From Methylococcus geothermalis (GTDB taxonomy: Bacteria > Pseudomonadota > Gammaproteobacteria > Methylococcales > Methylococcaceae), in NCBI RefSeq assembly GCF_012769535.1, contig NZ_CP046565.1, positions 2,990,501 through 3,054,500 of the forward strand: a DNA stretch of 64,000 nt, in the 5' to 3' direction. Below the pieces are notes generated by a model. It did not search any database and was not told where the DNA came from. It saw only the letters and a program-made list of their open reading frames with translations. The position numbers were made by a program, and so were the translations under genes. Below, piece by piece: positions 1 to 9,106 of the stretch. How positions within the stretch are numbered: position 1 is the first letter of the stretch; the number at the start of each line of letters is the position of its first letter.

Positions 1-2
1 CC

Positions 3-2438
3 ATCAGCCAGATGGTAGACCACATCCTGGCCCAGCCCGAGGGATCGCGCTGGATGCTGCTGGCGCCGGTGGTGAGCGAGCGCAAGGGCGAACATGTGCA
101 GGTGCTGGAAGAGCTGCGGGGACGCGGCTTCATCCGTGCCCGTATCGACGGCGCGGTGTACGAGCTGGACGAGCCGCCCAAGCTCGACCTGCGCAAGAAG
201 CACAGCATCGAGGTGATCGTCGACCGCTTCAAGGTGCGGGCCGACCTGGCCCTGCGCCTGGCCGAGTCGTTCGAGACCGCGCTCAAGCTGGCCGACGGCA
301 TCGCCATCGCCGCCTCCATGGACGACGAGGCCCTGGAGATCGTCTATTCGGACAAATACGCCTGTCCGCATTGCGGCTATTCGCTGAGCGAGCTCGAACC
401 GCGGATTTTCTCGTTCAACAACCCGCGCGGCGCCTGCCCCGAATGCGACGGCCTGGGCGTCAAGCAGTATTTCGATCCCGCGCTGATCGTCCACAATCCG
501 GAACTGAGCCTGGCCGGCGGCGCGGTGCGCGGCTGGGACCGGCGCAATGCCTATTACTATGGCATGATCCAGTCGCTGGCCGAGCACTACGGCTTCGATC
601 CGGAGGAACCGTTTTCCAGCCTGCCCCTGCATGTGCGGGAGGTGATCCTCCACGGCAGCGGCAGCGAGGTGATTCCGTTCAAAGTGCTGTCGCCGCGCGG
701 CACGGCGCTGGTCCAGCGCTACACCTTCGAGGGAGTGATCCCGGTGATGGAACGGCGCTATCGCGAGACCGATTCCACCCTGGTGCGCGAGGAGCTGGCC
801 AAGTACCTGTCGAGCAAGCCCTGCCCGGCCTGCGAAGGCACCCGCCTCAACCGCGGCGCCCGCCACGTCTTTATAGGCGACACCAACTTGCCGGGGCTGA
901 CCCATCTGCCGGTCCGGCGCGTGTTGGAGTTCTTCGACGGGCTCGAAATGAGCGGGCGGCGCGGCGAGGTGGCGGCCAAGATCGTCAAGGAGATCCGCGC
1001 CCGGCTCCAGTTCCTCATCAACGTCGGCCTGGACTACCTCAGCCTGGACCGCAGCGCCGACACTCTCTCCGGCGGCGAGGCCCAGCGCATCCGTCTGGCC
1101 AGCCAGGTCGGCGCCGGCCTGGTCGGCGTCATGTACGTGCTGGACGAACCCTCCATCGGCCTGCACCAGCGCGACAACCAGCGGCTGCTGGACACATTGA
1201 TCCGGCTGCGCGACATCGGCAACACCGTGATCGTGGTCGAGCACGACGAAGACGCGATCCGGCTGGCCGATCACGTGGTCGACATCGGCCCCGGCGCCGG
1301 CGTGCACGGCGGCCAGGTCATCGCCCAGGGCACGCCGGAAGACGTGATGGCCGCGCCGGAATCGCTCACCGGCCAGTACCTCTCCGGCCAGCGCCGCATC
1401 GCCGTGCCGACCCGGCGCAATCCGCCCGATCCCAAACGCCGGCTGACAGTGCGCGGCGCCGGGGCCAACAACCTCAAATCGCTCGACGTGTCGATCCCGG
1501 TCGGCCTCTTGGTCTGCGTGACCGGCGTATCCGGCTCCGGCAAGTCGACCCTGGTCAACGACACCCTCTACCCCGCCGCCGCCCGTGAACTCAACGGCGC
1601 CTCGCTGACCCCGGCATCCTGTAGCGGGATCGAAGGGCTGGAGCACTTCGACAAGGTGGTCGACATCGACCAGAGCCCGATCGGCCGCACGCCGCGCTCC
1701 AATCCGGCCACCTACACCGGATTGTTCACCCCCATCCGCGAGCTGTTCGCGGCGACCCCGGAAGCGCGCTCGCGCGGCTACACGCCGGGCCGCTTCAGCT
1801 TCAACGTCAAGGGCGGACGCTGCGAGGCCTGCGCCGGCGACGGCGTCATCAAAGTGGAAATGCACTTCCTGCCCGACGTGTTCGTGCATTGCGACGTCTG
1901 CAAGGGCCAGCGCTACAACCGCGAAACCCTGGAAATCCGCTTCAAGGGCAAGACCATCCACGAAGTGCTGGCGATGACGGTCGAAGAGGCCGCGGCGTTC
2001 TTCTCGGCCATCCCCGCGGTGGAACGCAAGCTCCAGATGCTGATGGAAGTCGGCCTCTCCTACGTCACCCTCGGCCAGAACGCCGTCACCCTCTCCGGCG
2101 GGGAAGCCCAGCGCGTCAAGCTGGCCCGCGAACTGTCCCGGCGGGACACCGGCAAGACCCTGTACATCCTCGACGAACCCACCACCGGCCTGCACTTCCA
2201 CGACATCCAGCAGCTCCTCAACGTCCTGCACGAACTGCGCGACCGCGGCAACACCATCATCGTCATCGAACACAACCTGGACGTCATCAAGACCGCCGAC
2301 TGGATCATCGACCTCGGCCCCGAAGGCGGCGAAGGCGGCGGCCGCCTGGTGGCGGAAGGCACGCCGGAACAAGTCGCGGCGAATCCGGATTCCCATACGG
2401 GGAGGTTTTTGGCTCCGTTGTTGGAGCGGGGGCGCTGA
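3..2438 (+). CDS. uvrA: UvrABC excinuclease subunit A (5' end outside window)
   Basis: UvrA is the damage-recognition ATPase of nucleotide excision repair; it loads UvrB at lesions in the cytoplasm. The reading frame is open from the window edge, so about 130 N-terminal residues, including the first Walker A, are missing. Visible are a zinc finger near residue 120 (CPHCGY and CPECDG), the ABC signature LSGGEAQRI with Walker B in the first ATPase half, a second Walker [11 protein letters not shown], a second zinc finger (CEAC/CDVCKG), and a second LSGGEAQR with DEPTTGLHF. Identity to E. coli UvrA as remembered is high over the whole length. It is followed by mobile-element debris, so the conserved chromosome breaks right after the stop. 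Confidence 0.97.
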   Translation: MSQMVDHILAQPEGSRWMLLAPVVSERKGEHVQVLEELRGRGFIRARIDGAVYELDEPPKLDLRKKHSIEVIVDRFKVRADLALRLAESFETALKLADGIAIAASMDDEALEIVYSDKYACPHCGYSLSELEPRIFSFNNPRGACPECDGLGVKQYFDPALIVHNPELSLAGGAVRGWDRRNAYYYGMIQSLAEHYGFDPEEPFSSLPLHVREVILHGSGSEVIPFKVLSPRGTALVQRYTFEGVIPVMERRYRETDSTLVREELAKYLSSKPCPACEGTRLNRGARHVFIGDTNLPGLTHLPVRRVLEFFDGLEMSGRRGEVAAKIVKEIRARLQFLINVGLDYLSLDRSADTLSGGEAQRIRLASQVGAGLVGVMYVLDEPSIGLHQRDNQRLLDTLIRLRDIGNTVIVVEHDEDAIRLADHVVDIGPGAGVHGGQVIAQGTPEDVMAAPESLTGQYLSGQRRIAVPTRRNPPDPKRRLTVRGAGANNLKSLDVSIPVGLLVCVTGVSGSGKSTLVNDTLYPAAARELNGASLTPASCSGIEGLEHFDKVVDIDQSPIGRTPRSNPATYTGLFTPIRELFAATPEARSRGYTPGRFSFNVKGGRCEACAGDGVIKVEMHFLPDVFVHCDVCKGQRYNRETLEIRFKGKTIHEVLAMTVEEAAAFFSAIPAVERKLQMLMEVGLSYVTLGQNAVTLSGGEAQRVKLARELSRRDTGKTLYILDEPTTGLHFHDIQQLLNVLHELRDRGNTIIVIEHNLDVIKTADWIIDLGPEGGEGGGRLVAEGTPEQVAANPDSHTGRFLAPLLERGR

Positions 2439-2621
2439 GAAGGATGGCGTGCTGTGCTATACGGAATCTGTATAGCGCTCTAATTAGCGATTCTGTCTAA
2501 TAACAAGTTGAACTAAGCCGCTTCGCGGGGCTTTCTCTCGCTCTCGCGCCGTTGCTGCATCGTTTACATCGTTCAAACTCGAAATCGGTCCATGTGGGCC
2601 GTTTCTTCGAGGAGATGAGCG

Positions 2622-2879
2622 ATGACCCCGTTACGCGCAAAGATGATTAAAGCCATGCAGGTGCGTGGCTTCTCGGTCAGAACGCATGAGAGCTACCTGT
2701 ATGCCGTGACCGATCTGGCACGCTACTTCCGCCGCGCACCGGATCAACTCGGCATCGACGACCTTCGCCGTTACTTCGAGTACCTGGCCACCGAGCGGGG
2801 GCTGTCCGGGGCGAGCTGCCGGCAAGGACGGTTGCAGATCACCGGCCTGTTGGTACCACCACGCTTTGAAGGAGGCTGA
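2622..2879 (+). pseudogene. Truncated tyrosine recombinase (integrase N-terminal fragment)
   Basis: The 85-residue frame begins MTPLRAKMIKAMQVRGFS and continues with the SAM-like core-binding fold typical of integrases that accompany IS91/ISCR-like elements (SYLYAVTDLARYF, then an LRRYFEYL segment). It stops before any catalytic domain: none of the R, HxxR or Y motifs is present. A GGAG lies just upstream of ATG 2622. The 180 bases between uvrA and this start hold a short inverted repeat (ctatac...gtatag near 2459-2477) and otherwise look like mobile-element leader. It is a non-functional remnant; the exact parent element is not identified. Confidence 0.7.
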
Positions 2880-3298
2880 CGACGCCGAACTCCCCAAACC
2901 CCGAAATCCAACGCTTCATTGCCACAGGCCCCGCGGGTGCCTGCGGTGGCGCTCGGCCTACGGCCAGGATAACCGCCCGAACAACTCGAAATCGGGCGCC
3001 CCGAGCGCCTGCCTTAGCCCTGACCGAGCTCGTTTTGGATTCTCTGCCGCGCTCCGGAACGGGTGCATCACCCCGCACCGCTTCCCGTCAGCCCAGCCGT
3101 GGGAATACAATCCCCTATCAATAAAGCTCACTGCTGGCCGGCTAGCGCAGCGGTCGTCGCGGCATAGTCCAACAAACCTTTTCCGTCATGCGCCTCCGCG
3201 CCGTGCCCAACTCTGAATATCTCACCTGCGCACAACGGATAAATGCTTAGTCGTTAGAACTCATGAACGTGTATTCAGCAAAGAAGGTAGAGAGTTGA
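2880..3298. other. Gene-free stretch between integrase fragment and GIY-YIG gene
   Basis: About 420 bases with no convincing gene. Short open frames exist, but their composition (Arg/Pro-rich, no domain) looks like out-of-frame reading of degraded GC-rich DNA. Base composition falls sharply near 3220, just before the more AT-rich gene at 3299, marking a boundary between two foreign segments. Confidence 0.5.
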
Positions 3299-3931
3299 AT
3301 GGCTAAGGGCTTCCTATACGTAGCATATAATTCATCCATGGCCGGTCTTCTAAAGATCGGGCACACGGAGAAAGTCCCGACCGCGCGCCTTGACGAGCTG
3401 TTTACTACCGGGGTTCCAGAGCCCTTTGAGATTGCCTACTACGCCCTGGTTCAAGATTCAAAAAAATCGGAAAAGGCGGTGCACCAGCTTCTCAGCCGCT
3501 ATCGGTATAAGGCAAACCGAGAGTTTTTCGCTATAAGTGTCGGTGCTGCAGTACGTGCAATTCAAACCATTGAGACGCCTGAGCATGAATGGCATAACCC
3601 GGAAAGAAGCCCGCTTGAATCTTCGAACACCGGTCTAAATGACACTTCAAACCATTTAATTAATTTGGTTAGTCGGCATGGTGTTGCGTATGAGGAAAAA
3701 GAGTTAGAAGAATTCGCTCAAGCCATTCAACGCAATAACTTGCACCCATTTGTCTTGTCAGCGTTCTACGACAGTAATTCTTGTTGTTGTCAGTTCACGC
3801 TTGCGGAGTGCGTAGAAGAATATTCTCCCTTGGCAGAAGAAATTATGGCTGTAGCACTAGAAACCATCGGTCAATTCGAGTGGTTTGGTTACATAAAGCA
3901 CGGTCGAGGCGGCAGCGAAGATGAGTTCTAA
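3299..3931 (+). CDS. GIY-YIG-type nuclease-like protein (T5orf172 family)
   Basis: This 210-residue protein starts with a T5orf172/GIY-YIG-like domain over roughly residues 1-80: GFLYVAYNSS..LLKIGHT gives the first two strands, an R follows in the helix, and REFF supplies the region of the conserved Glu. The canonical GIY and YIG are degenerate, as is usual in this family. The C-terminal 110 residues are of unknown function. T5orf172 proteins occur in phages and mobile elements; a role here is inferred only from family and position. Codon use is more AT-rich than uvrA, which suggests transfer. Confidence 0.7.
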   Translation: MAKGFLYVAYNSSMAGLLKIGHTEKVPTARLDELFTTGVPEPFEIAYYALVQDSKKSEKAVHQLLSRYRYKANREFFAISVGAAVRAIQTIETPEHEWHNPERSPLESSNTGLNDTSNHLINLVSRHGVAYEEKELEEFAQAIQRNNLHPFVLSAFYDSNSCCCQFTLAECVEEYSPLAEEIMAVALETIGQFEWFGYIKHGRGGSEDEF

Positions 3932-4064
3932 CCCGCCGCTCCAGAGGGACGCTTCGCCGGCAGGCCGGCTGCGCGCCCCTGAGCTTGCACATTGGGCGAC
4001 TTGACCACTCACAGGAGGAAACGTATGTCGAACTATTAGAGTTGCTTCCAATGATAACCATATG

Positions 4065-4275
4065 ATCACAAAGACATTTCGAGATAGCTAACATGACCTC
4101 CTTTTTGTACCCGTTTTATTTCGCCTTGCCTAACACGTTCTTGCTAAATCTCCGCATAGGCATCTTCAAAGACAGGGTAGAGCTTGGCGAATTGAGCCTT
4201 GTTCATTCCGATCAGGGCTCTGACAGTACGTTCGCTGGTTTCTTCCATGAACTTTTCAAAAATCACTGACTGACA
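4065..4275 (-). pseudogene. Fragment of IS transposase N-terminus (HTH domain)
   Basis: Reading the minus strand gives VIFEKFMEETSERTVRAL, then IGMNKAQFAKLYPVFEDAY, a stop codon, and QERVRQGEIKRVQKGGH. This is the shape of the N-terminal helix-turn-helix of IS5-superfamily transposases, with an in-frame TAG where Gln is expected and decay beyond it. No DDE domain remains. Nothing else is seen in the 410-base gap 3932-4344 except an AT-rich promoter-like region just before 4345. Confidence 0.5.
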
Positions 4276-4344
4276 CCATTCGATTGTTGTTAATGGGTAT
4301 ATTTATACCACAATAAATCCATTTTTATCATCGGAAGCAACCTA

Positions 4345-5064
4345 ATGCCTGAAGAACAGAAGAAACACCCACTAGAAGAATATTCTGAAAATGAACAAAT
4401 CGCTTATTTGAGTATTTTGTCTGCTGTCTGTTATGCGGATAAAGAATTTGGAGATAAAGAAAAACGCCAGTTGGATATTTTGTTAGAACAGATTAAGATT
4501 TCAGATGTAGGGAAGGCTAAAATCTATTCTTCAGTATTCAACCTCCAGCACGAAGATAAACTGGCGAATCTTGAAGTAATTAAAATTCTTAGTAATACTG
4601 AATTGAAATATACATTAATCTCAGATTTGTGTCTTTTTGCTTTGGTTGACTCGAAATTCACTGATGAAGAATATCAATATATCCTTGACATCGGAGAAGT
4701 TTTGGGGATTACCCAAGAGCAAGTTGATTCCATAAAATCTATCCAAGAGAATCTTGATAGAATCAAAGACATTCCCTCAAATTCCGAAAAATTTAGGCAG
4801 GTCATAAAAGAGAGTGTTGCAGCCCTTGCTGGGGTTGGTGTCCCTATAGGGGCAATTGCAGCAAGTGGTTCGGTCTTTGGACTTAGCGCCGCTGGAATAA
4901 GTTCTGGCTTGGCTTTTCTAGGTGCTGGGTTCGGAATGGGAATGTTGGGTGGGGCTGTTGTAGTGGTTCCTGCAATCGCAATTGGGACTGCGTTTGGTGT
5001 TAAAAAACTCTTTGATGTTGTTTGGAAAGATAATAAAAATTCAAATAGTGTAAACAACTCATAA
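4345..5064 (+). CDS. TerB-like, glycine-rich membrane-associated protein of unknown function
   Basis: This 239-residue protein has an N-terminal acidic alpha-helical region (about residues 1-135) with two repeats resembling TerB/DjlA-type folds: SAVCYADKEFGDKEKRQLDI and LCLFALVDSKFTDEEYQYI. From about residue 155 to 225 there is a long hydrophobic Gly/Ala-rich stretch (GVPIGAIAASGSVFGL, AFLGAGFGMGMLGGA), likely one or two membrane helices or a glycine zipper. The gene is much more AT-rich than the core genome and begins a three-gene run with spacings of 20 and 1 bases. TerB folds are linked to tellurite and phage resistance modules; a defence role is only an inference. Confidence 0.75.
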   Translation: MPEEQKKHPLEEYSENEQIAYLSILSAVCYADKEFGDKEKRQLDILLEQIKISDVGKAKIYSSVFNLQHEDKLANLEVIKILSNTELKYTLISDLCLFALVDSKFTDEEYQYILDIGEVLGITQEQVDSIKSIQENLDRIKDIPSNSEKFRQVIKESVAALAGVGVPIGAIAASGSVFGLSAAGISSGLAFLGAGFGMGMLGGAVVVVPAIAIGTAFGVKKLFDVVWKDNKNSNSVNNS

Positions 5065-5084
5065 GAAAGAACCTGAAAGGGAAT

Positions 5085-5438
5085 ATGGATAAAAAAATCG
5101 TAAGAAGTGAAATGCAGCCTACATCTGCTAAACTTGTCATTGTGCAAGGAGTTGTTCAAAATCTGCCAGAAATTATTGGAGCAATCAAAGAAATCTATGC
5201 TCTTAATGAAAAAAAACAACTATTTGGTCGAGTTCTGCAATCTCGTCTTGATGAATTGAACATCAATAAAGAGAATTTTAAGGTGTTGGTTGAAGGTTTG
5301 ACGGATTTATCGAAATCAGAAAATACTGATAATGAGACAAAAGTTATGTATAGAGATATGATAAAAACGCTGTTTGAAATTTTCACAGCCAATATGCATA
5401 GTTCACAAGACATTTCCAACTATTTGAAAGAATTTTAA
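5085..5438 (+). CDS. Hypothetical protein in AT-rich three-gene module
   Basis: This 117-residue protein is not recognised. It is predicted largely alpha-helical, soluble and charged, with hydrophobic patches in LVIVQGVVQNLPEIIGAIKEI and a Lys/Glu-rich second half; no signal peptide or membrane segment is seen. It follows the TerB-like gene by 20 bases, with a GAAAGGGA Shine-Dalgarno-like stretch before ATG, and is itself followed after one base by the third gene. It therefore most likely belongs to one transcript. Confidence 0.7.
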   Translation: MDKKIVRSEMQPTSAKLVIVQGVVQNLPEIIGAIKEIYALNEKKQLFGRVLQSRLDELNINKENFKVLVEGLTDLSKSENTDNETKVMYRDMIKTLFEIFTANMHSSQDISNYLKEF

Positions 5439-5439
5439 A

Positions 5440-5694
5440 GTGTACGGAATAAATTTAATGACAGTTGCCAAAATATTGGGAACCGCTACGGTTAGCAATA
5501 TATTATTTAATAGATACGGGGCAATTCATTCGGTTTATCATGAAATCGTAAAATATTCTGCTCAACAAAATATTGATATGGTAAAGGTAATGATGAGAAC
5601 TCTTGCACAACAAAATGAGCAGGCATATAAAGATGTTATCAATATTCTTAGAGAACATTTCACCGAAGAAGAATTGCAAGGCATTTTGGCTTGA
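5440..5694 (+). CDS. Small helical hypothetical protein, third gene of AT-rich module
   Basis: This 84-residue protein starts with GTG at 5440, one base after the preceding stop (translational coupling likely); a second in-frame ATG lies at 5458. The sequence is helical and unrecognised: VAKILGTATVSNILFNRYGAI followed by amphipathic helices ending FTEEELQGILA. It has the same low GC as its two upstream partners. The gene ends just before the group II intron remnant. Confidence 0.6.
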   Translation: MYGINLMTVAKILGTATVSNILFNRYGAIHSVYHEIVKYSAQQNIDMVKVMMRTLAQQNEQAYKDVINILREHFTEEELQGILA

Positions 5695-5711
5695 AGAACA
5701 TAAAAGCGGGC

Positions 5712-6369
5712 TAATCGGGTAACCGGGGGGTTCTAACCCCCGGTCCCCACACCACCACGGCATGCGGGTCCGCTACCTAAGCGGTTCACGAGAAGGGAGC
5801 ACATGACGATATCAGGCATACCCATGGGCTTTCATCCACAGATCGCGGATCGAGATCAACCCCTGGGTCTTCAGCCATTGATTGGTCATCCCGGTCTGGG
5901 TCGCCAACGTCCGCGAGAGGTGCCAGTAGCTGTTGCGGACTCCATCCTTGGAGTCCGCCCTTCGGGCCAGCCTCCGGCTGTCCAAAATCGTTCCCGACGA
6001 TTTTGTGCTGCTGATCGCCGTCAGGATCGCCTGGCGTTTGCCCGCCCCCAGCGCCAGCAGATGCTTCACCTTGGTACGCACATAGCGCCACTGTTTCCAG
6101 TAGCACATGCGCACCCGGCGTCGCAGCCAGTGGTCGAGTTCGGGGATCGGGCGATAGTAGTCCGAGATGCCAAAGTAGCCCATCCAGCCGCGGACATATT
6201 GGGCCAGCTTGTGAAACCGGTAGGCCATCGAGACGCCCCAGCTTCGTCCGGTCAGTTTCCGGAGGTGGTGCTTGAAGTCCTCGAAAGCCCGGTCGGACCA
6301 GCGCAGCTTGGTTCCTCGGAAAGTGAATCCGAGAAATTCGGCGGTATTGGTCTTGACCACCCGGCTCTT
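5712..6369 (-). mobile_element. 3' remnant of a class C group II intron
   Basis: On the minus strand the intron keeps the end of its reverse transcriptase/maturase ORF and, 3' of it, a compact structured tail (about 5712-5800) shaped like domains V-VI of bacterial class C introns: a GAACCGC start, a CGGACCCGCATGCC core, GGTGGTGTG, and a GC-rich hairpin ending in ACCCGATT. The 5' part, including domains I-IV and most of the reverse transcriptase, is absent, and its place is taken by an IS3 element starting at 6370. Class C introns typically insert behind terminators or attC sites. Confidence 0.7.
5812..6369 (-). pseudogene. Group II intron reverse transcriptase/maturase, C-terminal fragment
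   Basis: The reading frame enters from the IS junction as SKSRVVKTNTAEFLGFTFRG, matching the end of the reverse transcriptase thumb. It continues through the maturase domain X (SMAYRFHKLAQYVRGWMGYF, LDHWLRRRVRMCYWKQW). The catalytic YADD region is missing. About 185 residues remain out of the usual 420 or more. The frame is open to the last base before the IS3 end, so the IS inserted in, or deleted into, this gene. Confidence 0.8.
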
Positions 6370-7365
6370 TGAACCGCCCCGGGAATCGTGGAGGCTGGTT
6401 GGTTTAAGTTACGCCAGTTGGGCAGCCCGACGGGCTAAGTCGCGATAGTAGTTTGCCTCAGCTTCTGCGGGAGGGATATACCCGATGGGTTCCAGCAGCC
6501 TTGAGTGGTTGAACCAGGAGACCCATTCCAGCGTAGCCAGTTCGACGGCTTCCCGGGTTTTCCAGGGGGCCCGCCGGTGGATCAACTCAGCCTTGTAGAG
6601 GCCGTTGATGGTTTCGGCCAACGCGTTGTCGTAGCTGTCGCCTTTGCTGCCCACCGAGGGTTCGATACCGGCCTCGGCCAGGCGCTCGCTGTAGCGGATG
6701 CTGACGTACTGCGAACCGCGGTCCGAATGATGGATCAGGGCGCCATCGCGTTCCGGCTGGCGGGCATACAGCGCTTGCTCAAGCGCATCGAGTACGAAGT
6801 CGGTGTGCATGGAAGAACTCACCCGCCAGCCGATAATGCGCCGGGCAAACACGTCGACGACAAATGCCACGTACAACCATCCCTGCCAGGTCGAGACGTA
6901 GGTGTAATCGGCCACCCACAGCTGATTGGGACGCTCGGCCTTGAAGTCCCGATTGACCCGATCCAGCGGGCACGGCGTGGTCCGGTCGCTGACCGTGGTC
7001 CGCACCACCTTGCCACGGATGACACCGCGCAGGCCAAGCCGTCGCATCAGCCGCTCGACCGTGCAGCGGGCGACGGCGATGCCTTCCCGGTTCATTTGTC
7101 GCCACACCTTGTCGGCGCCATACACCTGCAAATTGACCTGCCAGATGCGTTCCAGAGTGTATCTCATTGGCCTTGCGCAACTGCGCCGTGCAGCCCATCT
7201 TGCCTGCGATCGAGACCACGGCAGCCCATTGTGAAGGATGTTCGTTGCGGCACTCGAACACCAGGCGAACAGCACGCTCACGGACCTCAGGGGAAAACTT
7301 CGTTGACTTCTTCATGGCTCCATCTTCTCAAGAGTTGGAGCCTCCACCAAAGCCGGGGCGGTTCA
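6370..7365 (-). mobile_element. IS3-family insertion sequence, internally deleted
   Basis: The element is bounded by imperfect terminal inverted repeats: TGAACCGCCCCGG at 6370 and its complement ending at 7365, with a second shared block TGGAGGCT in each end. It measures 996 bp, shorter than the 1.2-1.3 kb usual for IS3 elements of this type. The loss lies between the start of orfA and orfB. No target duplication is visible: flanks read GCTCT on the left and TACAG on the right. Deletion or recombination therefore followed insertion. Confidence 0.75.
6409..7315 (-). pseudogene. IS3-family transposase, orfA and orfB joined by an internal deletion
   Basis: The start at 7315 gives an OrfA HTH segment ([20 protein letters not shown], then [19 protein letters not shown]). 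After about 44 residues it breaks off and OrfB follows in another frame from near 7170 ([20 protein letters not shown]). OrfB keeps the full rve integrase core: the first Asp in [10 protein letters not shown], the second in HHSDRGSQY, and Glu in DNALAETINGLYKAE. The catalytic domain is intact, but the OrfA leucine zipper and the programmed frameshift region are lost, so autonomous transposition is unlikely. Confidence 0.8.
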
Positions 7366-7524
7366 TACAGGAGCTGCAATTTAGCTCGAGCAGGATGCGG
7401 AGAGGAACGAAGCGCATCGGTCGTGATGGATGCACCTCTTTAACCGGCACATCCCCTGATGCGATCAGCCTTACGCCGCTCACCATAGTTGAGTGTCATC
7501 CGTCGTTGACGTACAGTATCAAAT

Positions 7525-7839
7525 ATGCTCACCCTTGCCGAAACTCCCACGTTCAAAGCGGAAGCCGACAAGCTTTGGTCCGAGGCGGAACGGTTGGAGT
7601 TTTTCACGTGGCTCGCCAGCAACCCGGACGCGGGTGATGTCATTCCTGGCAGCGGGGGTTGTCGCAAAGTTCGTTGGTCGCGTTCCGGCTCCGGGAAGCA
7701 GGGTGGCGTGCGAGTCATCTATTTCACCCGATTGTCTGCTGGAGAGATTTGGCTCTTGCTGGTCTATGCCAAGTCGGTTCGCGATTCGATTCCTGGTCAC
7801 ATTCTCAAGGTGGTAAGAGATGAAATCGAAAATGGCTGA
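7525..7839 (+). CDS. RelE/HigB-type toxin of a type II toxin-antitoxin pair
   Basis: This 104-residue protein has the RelE/ParE-like fold signature of the HigB group: N-terminal TLAETPTFKAEADKLW, the central GCRKVRW..SGSGKQGGVRVIY strand with conserved basic residues, and IWLLLVYAKS near the end. Family members cleave mRNA on the ribosome. The toxin gene precedes and overlaps its antitoxin (7820), the reversed order typical of higBA-like loci. It sits between IS debris and another small accessory gene. Confidence 0.85.
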   Translation: MLTLAETPTFKAEADKLWSEAERLEFFTWLASNPDAGDVIPGSGGCRKVRWSRSGSGKQGGVRVIYFTRLSAGEIWLLLVYAKSVRDSIPGHILKVVRDEIENG

Positions 7840-8140
7840 TCGCAAGCAATCTGCCAAGCCTGCGTCCGCAAGCGATGCATTGGGTATGAAGCTGTTGCAG
7901 TCGGTTCGTGAAATGAAGACGGCACAGGCCGCGCGCGTCACGCAAGTCGAACCTAATGAAGTGGCGCAAGCCCGGCAAAACACCGGGCTCTCGCAGGCGC
8001 AGTTTGCCCGTGCGCTCTGCATCTCAAAGCGTACGTTGCAGGAGTGGGAGCAAGGGCGTCGTTCGCCTTCGGGTGCAGCCCAGGCTCTCATCCGGATTGC
8101 CCGCCGCCATCCAGAGGTGGTCCGCGAGGCGCTGGATTGA
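7820..8140 (+). CDS. XRE-family antitoxin (HigA-like)
   Basis: This 106-residue protein has a disordered basic N-terminus and a helix-turn-helix over about residues 50-95 (ARQNTGLSQAQFARALCISK, then RTLQEWEQGRRSPSG). It should bind and neutralise the upstream RelE-like toxin and repress the shared promoter, as in this family. The start at 7820 overlaps the toxin by 20 bases; an ATG at 7832 is an alternative. Confidence 0.85.
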   Translation: MKSKMADRKQSAKPASASDALGMKLLQSVREMKTAQAARVTQVEPNEVAQARQNTGLSQAQFARALCISKRTLQEWEQGRRSPSGAAQALIRIARRHPEVVREALD

Positions 8141-8353
8141 GCCGTTGGTCCCGAGAACTGCCTTGAGCAGTGGCGCTGGTCTCAGATTTCTTTCCGTCCT
8201 ATGCCCTAGGGGGTGAGTTCAACCATATTTTGTATGGCTTATTTGGGTCTTGTTAGCTGGAGACAAGCCAGGTCTCGCAACCGCCGCTTTTGATCGCATA
8301 TTCAAGTGGTGTCTTTGTTTCGACTCAGCCCTGAATCCCCATTTTTTTCATAG

Positions 8354-8585
8354 GTGCCATCAAGGATTTTGTGCATGGATATGAATAATGTAGCTCCTGA
8401 CGGGAGAAAGGACATCATTTGCCGCTGCAGCGGAACGACGGCCCAGCAAATCAGGCGGCAGTTCGATAAAGGCATGACCGAGAGCGACGGGCGCATGTTC
8501 CGGTTGCGGGGCTTGCGATGCCGATATTTTGGCGCTCTTGACCGAATACCTTTTAACCCTTTCCCCGGACTCGGCTGATGTCTGA
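8354..8585 (+). pseudogene. Frameshifted BFD-like [2Fe-2S] ferredoxin domain gene
   Basis: The first frame reads MDMNNVAPDGRKDIICRCSG followed by TTAQQIRRQFDKGMTES, the N-terminal half of a bacterioferritin-associated-ferredoxin-like domain with its CxC. Near 8485 the frame is lost. The remainder continues in another frame as TGACSGCGACDADILALLTE, which supplies the missing CxxC, and ends at 8585. The loop between the halves is short by several residues, so a small deletion caused the shift. The 210 bases after the antitoxin hold nothing recognisable. Confidence 0.65.
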
Positions 8586-8665
8586 ACCGCTCTGCCTCCC
8601 TCTTGCCGGCTGAAGCGGAGAATGGCTACAATCCGCCCTCCCGCCATCCTCCATAATTTAGAAAA

Positions 8666-9040
8666 ATGAGCTATAAAGCCAACCTTGTCAGACTCGCGAT
8701 CAAGTGGGCGCCGAAATTCCTGGTTTTGTGGGTCGCAAATATTATTCTCAAGGGCATCGCAGAGTTGACTTATTTTGCCTTCGACATCGATACGCGAAAA
8801 GCATACGTCGCAATAAACCTTGCGGGCGAATCGGAAACGATCGAAGTCTGGATTGAAAACTTTTATGTCATCGGCGACGAAACATCCCTTCAATTCATCA
8901 TCCAGCAGGCGCGCTCCAACAGGATCTGGCTGAATAACCTGCTCGCCCATGTGGCGGGAAAAGCCTGGAAAATTCCGGAAATACCCCAATATTCAGCTCA
9001 GCTCAAGCTTGTTGCGGAGCTGCTGGAAGCGAAAGACTGA
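8666..9040 (+). CDS. Hypothetical protein with N-terminal hydrophobic helix
   Basis: This 124-residue protein is not assigned to a family. Residues 8-30 (RLAIKWAPKFLVLWVANIIL) form a hydrophobic or amphipathic helix that may contact the membrane. The middle has beta-strand character (YFAFDIDTRKAYVAINLAGE) and the end is helical. Composition is close to the core genome. It follows the broken ferredoxin-like gene by 80 bases and may once have been its partner. Confidence 0.6.
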   Translation: MSYKANLVRLAIKWAPKFLVLWVANIILKGIAELTYFAFDIDTRKAYVAINLAGESETIEVWIENFYVIGDETSLQFIIQQARSNRIWLNNLLAHVAGKAWKIPEIPQYSAQLKLVAELLEAKD

Positions 9041-9106
9041 CGGGAGAATCCCTGCTCATCCATCCGCCGCCGCTGGCTGGGCAACAGCCATATCTGTAGT
9101 TGGCCG

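Noticed and set aside
2490-2560. Possible attC-like or terminator hairpin behind uvrA
   Set aside because: CTAATAACAAG and a GCCGCTTCGCGGGGC hairpin are present, but paired R boxes and a clear T-tract are missing.
2866-3216. 116-residue frame after the integrase fragment
   Set aside because: No domain, odd composition, and no continuation of the integrase catalytic domain in any frame.
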